Positions 61,601 through 64,000 of a stretch of 64,000 nt of DNA are shown piece after piece. The translations under genes and the position numbers were made by a program. The stretch's first letter is position 1, and the number at the start of each line of letters is the position of its first letter. Under the pieces are notes generated by a model, which was given only the letters and a program-made list of their open reading frames with translations, was not told where the DNA came from and did not search any database. This DNA is from Pedobacter terrae (GTDB lineage Bacteria > Bacteroidota > Bacteroidia > Sphingobacteriales > Sphingobacteriaceae), in contig NZ_FNCH01000011.1 in NCBI RefSeq assembly GCF_900100705.1, positions 145,887 through 209,886 of the forward strand, given 5' to 3'.

Positions 61601-61670
61601 AAGGTTTTAAATTCAAGGCTTTTTTAGCTTCAAGTTCGGCGAACGATGTTGCCTTTTGAGAGATTTCCAT
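58605..61670 (-). CDS. HD domain plus GHKL (HSP90-like) ATPase protein
   Basis: 1021 residues. Residues 50-250 form an HD phosphohydrolase-like domain (His55/His59 in Lys-His-Asp-Ile-Ser-His, His94-Asp95 in Phe-His-Asp-Leu-Gly, a later Glu-Ser-His-His). Residues 380-620 are an HSP90/GHKL ATPase (Glu395-Leu-Val-Gln-Asn399-Ser-Val-Asp402, Asp435-Asn-Gly-Ile-Gly-Met, Phe475-Gly-Ile-Gly-Leu-Leu). The last 400 residues are unassigned. The HD domain resembles those placed in predicted conflict systems. ATP-driven dimer closure could regulate a nucleotide-cleaving HD site. Lone gene; mechanism unknown. Confidence 0.85.
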   Translation of the reverse strand: MEISQKATSFAELEAKKALNLKPFLSINLENIKSKVDSILGHIGKTEIFNEYTKHDISHIDTMLMSLDWIIPEETKKRLTCAEWLMIVLSVYFHDLGMLVTKDEYEERGKNESFLSYKTKVVTGGYTENFKLKVQGLGKGAESFMYQEYVRQHHAERIKNWVTEKKTLNLGGSKIVVEELKAMLGEIDNVFKKDLGMICESHHLDDLEDINKYKINQFYGSHPQEKANLQYCAVILRTADLLHITSDRTPSIEYRLINPNDPISQIEWAKQMAVRNVSPKAKFDKEGVVDKNQQPDTVEVSAYFDNATNATSFFGLIDYLAYARKELERSHKWVTESSKKHAIDYEFPWKNIDDSRIETEGFERKLFTFELDQQRILNLLVGHTLYNDPTVVIRELVQNSVDAIKLLAYTKDKLSTEGKIIIEWIENDRKLIFRDNGIGMTQEIIEKHLLKVGSSRYQDENFKKEHPGFSAISRFGIGLLTCFLIADDLDITTVSEFEEKAKKISIRKVDGKYLMQHIDKDDITEISDHGTQIVLNVRQDVDLDDLEESLQKWILYPDCKVEFVVKDKRTAIGFTSPKDAVVYQLKRMGLDVGKGMVKVGEYNRNGINLAFALRYSQYLDQWTFIRGTVENENHSIGTAVEGIRVEFNSPGFISGGPVAAVNCTGENAPKTNVARSHFEMNSYYTDYLQTVYDIYGEHISEEINRMIDSEMPLTKAISEGYYIMSALTSSRSGSKTSPIDEKLLVKALLKVPAIAVEEGGKREKETGQRIIDMEEIWTIESPQLRKAESFLEEIPGAVSTAELFKFITKKSLNYENIVFCNFRYSYILHQEIFSRRSLAKIKIDIQEKRVDFKWIKKEPGLWIERTIEREPHRSTITTIPYMLQMKDIEIVGIPTSTELIISQGFRVVLKEGVLHDVINTLYLKEKNLMNSKEEGLFPIVINRLFTLIESAAQSQYKIENIESRLKRHLREEYSSLDDLQEFFYECVDKDKLISIMTSLAENTINFYRMDRSRISTDYDFS

Positions 61671-61952
61671 TTTTTAGATATTTTAAAATATTTAGTAAAC
61701 ATAATCATACCAACAATAAAAACAAAACAGCGTGGAAAGGCGATGAATTACTGAGTCTGCAAAAATCTATAAAAATGTTAATATTATTGATTTCGAAAAA
61801 TGTCGCCTAGTGAGGCACCTAGTAGAAGGGATAGTATTAGAGGAAATCAAAGTTTTTGAACCATTACAAGTTTTATCTATTTTGTACTTTCTAATGCCTC
61901 GACCTCAGGTTTGGTCAAATTAAATCATCTCTTCGTTCGAAGGCCATAATAG

Positions 61953-62013
61953 CTAATAGGAGGGAGCTCGTTTTCGCTATGCCAATTGATCATTTAGTAA
62001 AACAAACTACCTA
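61953..62013. repeat. 60-bp direct repeat, right copy
   Basis: Partner of 58115-58175. It lies in the space before the small membrane protein gene. The rest of 61671-61952 shows no gene. Confidence 0.6.
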
Positions 62014-62131
62014 TACTTTAAACCTTTTAGTTTTATTACTTTTTAAATACCTCAACCCCCGCTTCGGCTACAATTATTTGTACACAATAAATAATATTAT
62101 TTATATTTATAATAACCGAATATATCCAGGT

Positions 62132-62278
62132 ATGGAAAACTTAAGAAAAGGCCTTTCGAACATGCTATCGCTCATTATCCCAAAAGAAAATGGTAAATAC
62201 TATTCTTGGGGCGAAATTGCTATAGGAGCCATAATGTTATCTTTTCTGTTTTTTGCTATTTCATTACTTCCCCGTTAG
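62132..62278 (+). CDS. 48-aa membrane peptide
   Basis: ATG 62132 opens a 48-residue protein (Met-Glu-Asn-Leu-Arg-Lys-Gly-Leu-Ser, then a hydrophobic C-terminal helix Ala-Ile-Gly-Ala-Ile-Met-Leu-Ser-Phe-Leu-Phe). The frame is open back to 61979, but the upstream part is a low-complexity Tyr/Ile/Asn run unlikely to be coding. It resembles small toxin-like or phage-type peptides only in general shape. Confidence 0.4.
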   Translation: MENLRKGLSNMLSLIIPKENGKYYSWGEIAIGAIMLSFLFFAISLLPR

Positions 62279-62325
62279 CTTTTTTCAAAGGAAATGTAAA
62301 TCACTGCTCAATGAAACCCTATATT

Positions 62326-62580
62326 TTAACCGTTTCGGTATTGTTTACTATTCTTAAGTCCTTCCACTTTATTATGACTCCAATCACTCGGATAAAGCAG
62401 ATCTCTTATATCTACTTTTAGATAGTTTGCAATATCATCCAAGTCATTTAAAGATGGTTGTCTGTGATTATTTACCCATCTTGAGACGGTCTCTTCCGAT
62501 TTATTTAAGTGCTTGGCGATATCCCTGTTGTAAACATCTTTTTCTTTAAACACCTCAGCTAACCGATTAATAATTCTCAT
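62326..62580 (-). CDS. XRE-family transcriptional regulator
   Basis: 84 residues, almost entirely a Cro/C1 helix-turn-helix (Asn-Arg-Asp-Ile-Ala-Lys-His-Leu-Asn-Lys-Ser-Glu-Glu-Thr-Val-Ser-Arg-Trp). It lies at the upstream edge of the minus-strand defence block and may regulate the HD-GHKL gene 656 bp away. The size fits restriction-system control proteins or phage repressor-like regulators. Confidence 0.85.
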   Translation of the reverse strand: MRIINRLAEVFKEKDVYNRDIAKHLNKSEETVSRWVNNHRQPSLNDLDDIANYLKVDIRDLLYPSDWSHNKVEGLKNSKQYRNG

Positions 62581-62659
62581 TTTATATAAAAAAATTAAAA
62601 AGTTTGACGTTTAATGAAAAACTTTTCTTAATATTGTATTATCATAATGCGAAACATAG

Positions 62660-62835
62660 AGCTGGTTTTCCAGCTTTAAACGATGTTACTCGTCCAAAAT
62701 CCGCCAGATTTACCACGAGTTGACCGGGTGTTCGCCTATATACTGGAATTATTATACTTTTGTATAATCCAGTAGGGCGTACCTCGTAAACTTTTGGGTA
62801 ACTTTTTATCTTTGATGAAAAGAGGTTTCTGGCGG
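62660..62835. ncRNA. strongly structured element, possible non-coding RNA
   Basis: A small hairpin AGCTGG-TTTT-CCAGCT (62660-62675) precedes a rod-like fold: CCGCCAGA (62701-62708) pairs with TCTGGCGG (62828-62835); inside, ACGAG (62715-62719) with CTCGT (62783-62787), TACTGG (62741-62746) with CCAGTA (62769-62774), and an AT-rich end stem ATTATAC/GTATAAT. Nested pairing over 135 nt suggests a structured RNA or a folded mobile-element end. I cannot assign it to a known class. Confidence 0.5.
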
Positions 62836-63254
62836 AACCATGGCAAAAGTGAAGAGGTGCGCCTTATTGGTTTCTCACCAATCTGGTTTTCTTCTGCTTT
62901 TTTGAGTAAGCATCGTTTTACATAAAACTACCGTTTATGAAAACGAACAAATTAACCGCCATCAGTTATTATCATTTCAAGGAAGTGATAAAAGATTATT
63001 CCCTACAACTATTATTAAAGAACGTCATCTGTTCTCCATCGTAATGCCCGTGCCGGAATTACAGGTATAAAATAGCCCAACAAAAAACAGGGGGTTGGTG
63101 TGAGAGAGCGCACTGAGTCCCGGTGGGTTAATTTAGCCTGGTGCCAGCCCTTTATTGCTTTTTAGGCAAGGGTGCATTACTATGGTTATTCGCATTCCCA
63201 AGGTAGGTAACTTTTTCCTCATTTGCAATACGGTTTCCCGTATCTGCCTTTTTT

Positions 63255-63286
63255 GGGCAGAGGGGCTGGCTTTTGCCCTTTTTTTT
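63255..63286 (+). terminator. GC-stem hairpin with T run
   Basis: GGGCA (63255-63259) and TGCCC (63274-63278) enclose a GC-rich loop and are followed by eight T. It could end a transcript from the structured element upstream. The remaining part of 62836-63349 contains only a doubtful 51-codon frame (from 63185). Confidence 0.5.
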
Positions 63287-63349
63287 AATGAAATAAGGAT
63301 GTATAACCCTTCTGATGCTTATCCATTTTACCCTAACTAACCATTTGCC

Positions 63350-63628
63350 ATGACCACCAATAACCGTTACCTGCCGCTTTTTTTCCTTTGCTGGGCTTTT
63401 TTATACGGCCCGCTGGTTTTGCTGGGTATGGGGTATGTGGGCGGTAGCGAGGCGGAGAAATTAGTGGCGCCAAAACCATATTCCAAACAGGTGTTGCCGG
63501 GCGCAGGTGGGGAGCGGGTAGGAAAGAAGAATGTTGGTTGTTTTTGGCCTGGTTATGGTCCTGTTCCGGGTATTGGGGGTTGCGGGGAAGATCCTCTAGT
63601 TCCTTTTTGTTTAACGGATAATCCTTAA
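63350..63628 (+). CDS. 92-aa hypothetical membrane protein
   Basis: One N-terminal hydrophobic helix (about 8-28, Leu-Phe-Phe-Leu-Cys-Trp-Ala-Phe-Leu-Tyr) and a Gly/Pro/Cys-rich tail (Gly-Cys-Phe-Trp-Pro-Gly-Tyr-Gly-Pro). No family recognised. GC content is higher than in the defence block. Confidence 0.4.
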   Translation: MTTNNRYLPLFFLCWAFLYGPLVLLGMGYVGGSEAEKLVAPKPYSKQVLPGAGGERVGKKNVGCFWPGYGPVPGIGGCGEDPLVPFCLTDNP

Positions 63629-63675
63629 GGTTATGGCACTCATTAAGTTTTACCCTTTCGATAGGCTGTTTGCCT

Positions 63676-63736
63676 TAAAGCCCAAAAACCCTGTATAGGT
63701 TTTGGCAGTGCAGGGGGCTTTTAGGTTTTTTAATGA
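63676..63736 (+). terminator. terminator-like hairpin
   Basis: CCTTAAAGCCC and GGGGGCTTTTAGG can pair, with an inner AAAACC/GGTTTT stem, and are followed by TTTTTTAA. It lies about 45 bp past the hypothetical gene. Confidence 0.5.
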
Positions 63737-63828
63737 TGTAGTAATTAGGCTCCCTGCATTTGCTTTTTAAAAGCCTGTCTCAGAAATCATTTTGGAGATT
63801 TTGGCAGCATAATATTTTTTGAAAGGGC

Positions 63829-63915
63829 GTCATTCCCGTGAAAACGGAGATCTTAATGCTGCAGAAAGGCAACTAAATATTCCCTACCAAAGCATTAAGA
63901 TGCCCATCCGATAGC
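63829..63915. repeat. REP-like palindromic repeat, second copy
   Basis: CATTCCCGTGAAAACGGAGA followed by TCTTAATGCTGCAG, and then AAGCATTAAGATG in inverse orientation. The layout and the ATTCCC/CTTAATGC words match the element at 28008-28100. The rest of 63737-64000 shows no gene. Confidence 0.55.
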
Positions 63916-64000
63916 TCCTATGTTTACAAATGTTTAATTTAGTAAGCATAAAGTGAAAAGGATCGAGAGTAGACCGATGGCAAAATAACTCATGAAGTAT

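Noticed and set aside
62701..62835. Retron non-coding RNA
   Set aside because: The inverted closing stem invites this reading, but no reverse transcriptase gene lies within the window near it, so the call is left open as an unassigned structured element.

Overview
The window looks like chromosomal DNA of a Bacteroidota bacterium, most likely Sphingobacteriaceae (Pedobacter or a close relative). Supporting signs are promoters of the Bacteroidota type (TTG, about 20 bp, TAnnTTTG), little Shine-Dalgarno signal, many SPII lipoproteins with short hydrophobic leaders ending in a Cys-Lys-Lys motif, GH76 and GH97 glycosidases, a TonB-dependent receptor, DUF2147, a TPR histidine kinase and a grasp-with-spasm peptide locus. 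I recognise no rRNA, tRNA, CRISPR array or intact transposase.

Layout. 1-4.4 kb: 3' end of an NmrA-like gene, a DUF2147 gene and two paralogous AraC regulators, the second following an SDR and a SnoaL-like gene. 4.9-9.9 kb: NUC-family endonuclease lipoprotein, TPR-histidine kinase, broken GNAT gene, CPBP protease. 9.9-13 kb: a graspetide-type RiPP locus (precursor, ATP-grasp GwsG, a 61-aa ORF, SPASM protein GwsS) with a divergent XRE regulator. 13.7-17.6 kb: a lipoprotein and a ZnuD-like TonB receptor transcribed divergently from mirror-image promoters that share a 19-bp-arm palindrome, probably a zinc/Fur-family operator. 17.7-28 kb: a lone RebB gene, GH76, a DUF3606-like peptide, an exonuclease III-ligase-polymerase (LigD) fusion and small secreted or lipid-anchored proteins. 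28.2-29.6 kb: a broken Tae4 amidase effector with an intact Tai4-like immunity gene, cut by a fragment of an HNH gene. 29.7-47.4 kb: thioredoxin-like protein, HxlR/aldo-keto reductase pair, S41 peptidase, HExxH lipoprotein, two GH97 enzymes, a flavin monooxygenase with AraC regulator.

48-62.6 kb is a defence-like island, almost entirely on the minus strand: HNH endonuclease, two-pore-helix ion channel, Vsr-like nuclease, a SacI-like type II restriction enzyme with its cytosine-5 methylase, a helicase fused to a PD-(D/E)xK nuclease, a membrane-anchored protein, two copies of a small unknown protein, a 1021-residue HD plus GHKL-ATPase protein and an XRE regulator. The last 1.4 kb has no sure gene but holds a strongly structured element and repeats.

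A recurring theme is decay around repeats. The 3' end of the HNH gene, often with about 75 bp beyond it, is found four more times between 29 and 45 kb, separating unrelated cargo. This suggests repeated recombination at one hot spot beside the defence island. Candidates for undescribed biology are the helicase-nuclease and HD-GHKL proteins, the extra 61-aa gene in the RiPP operon, the ExoIII-LigD fusion and the HNH-tail repeats.
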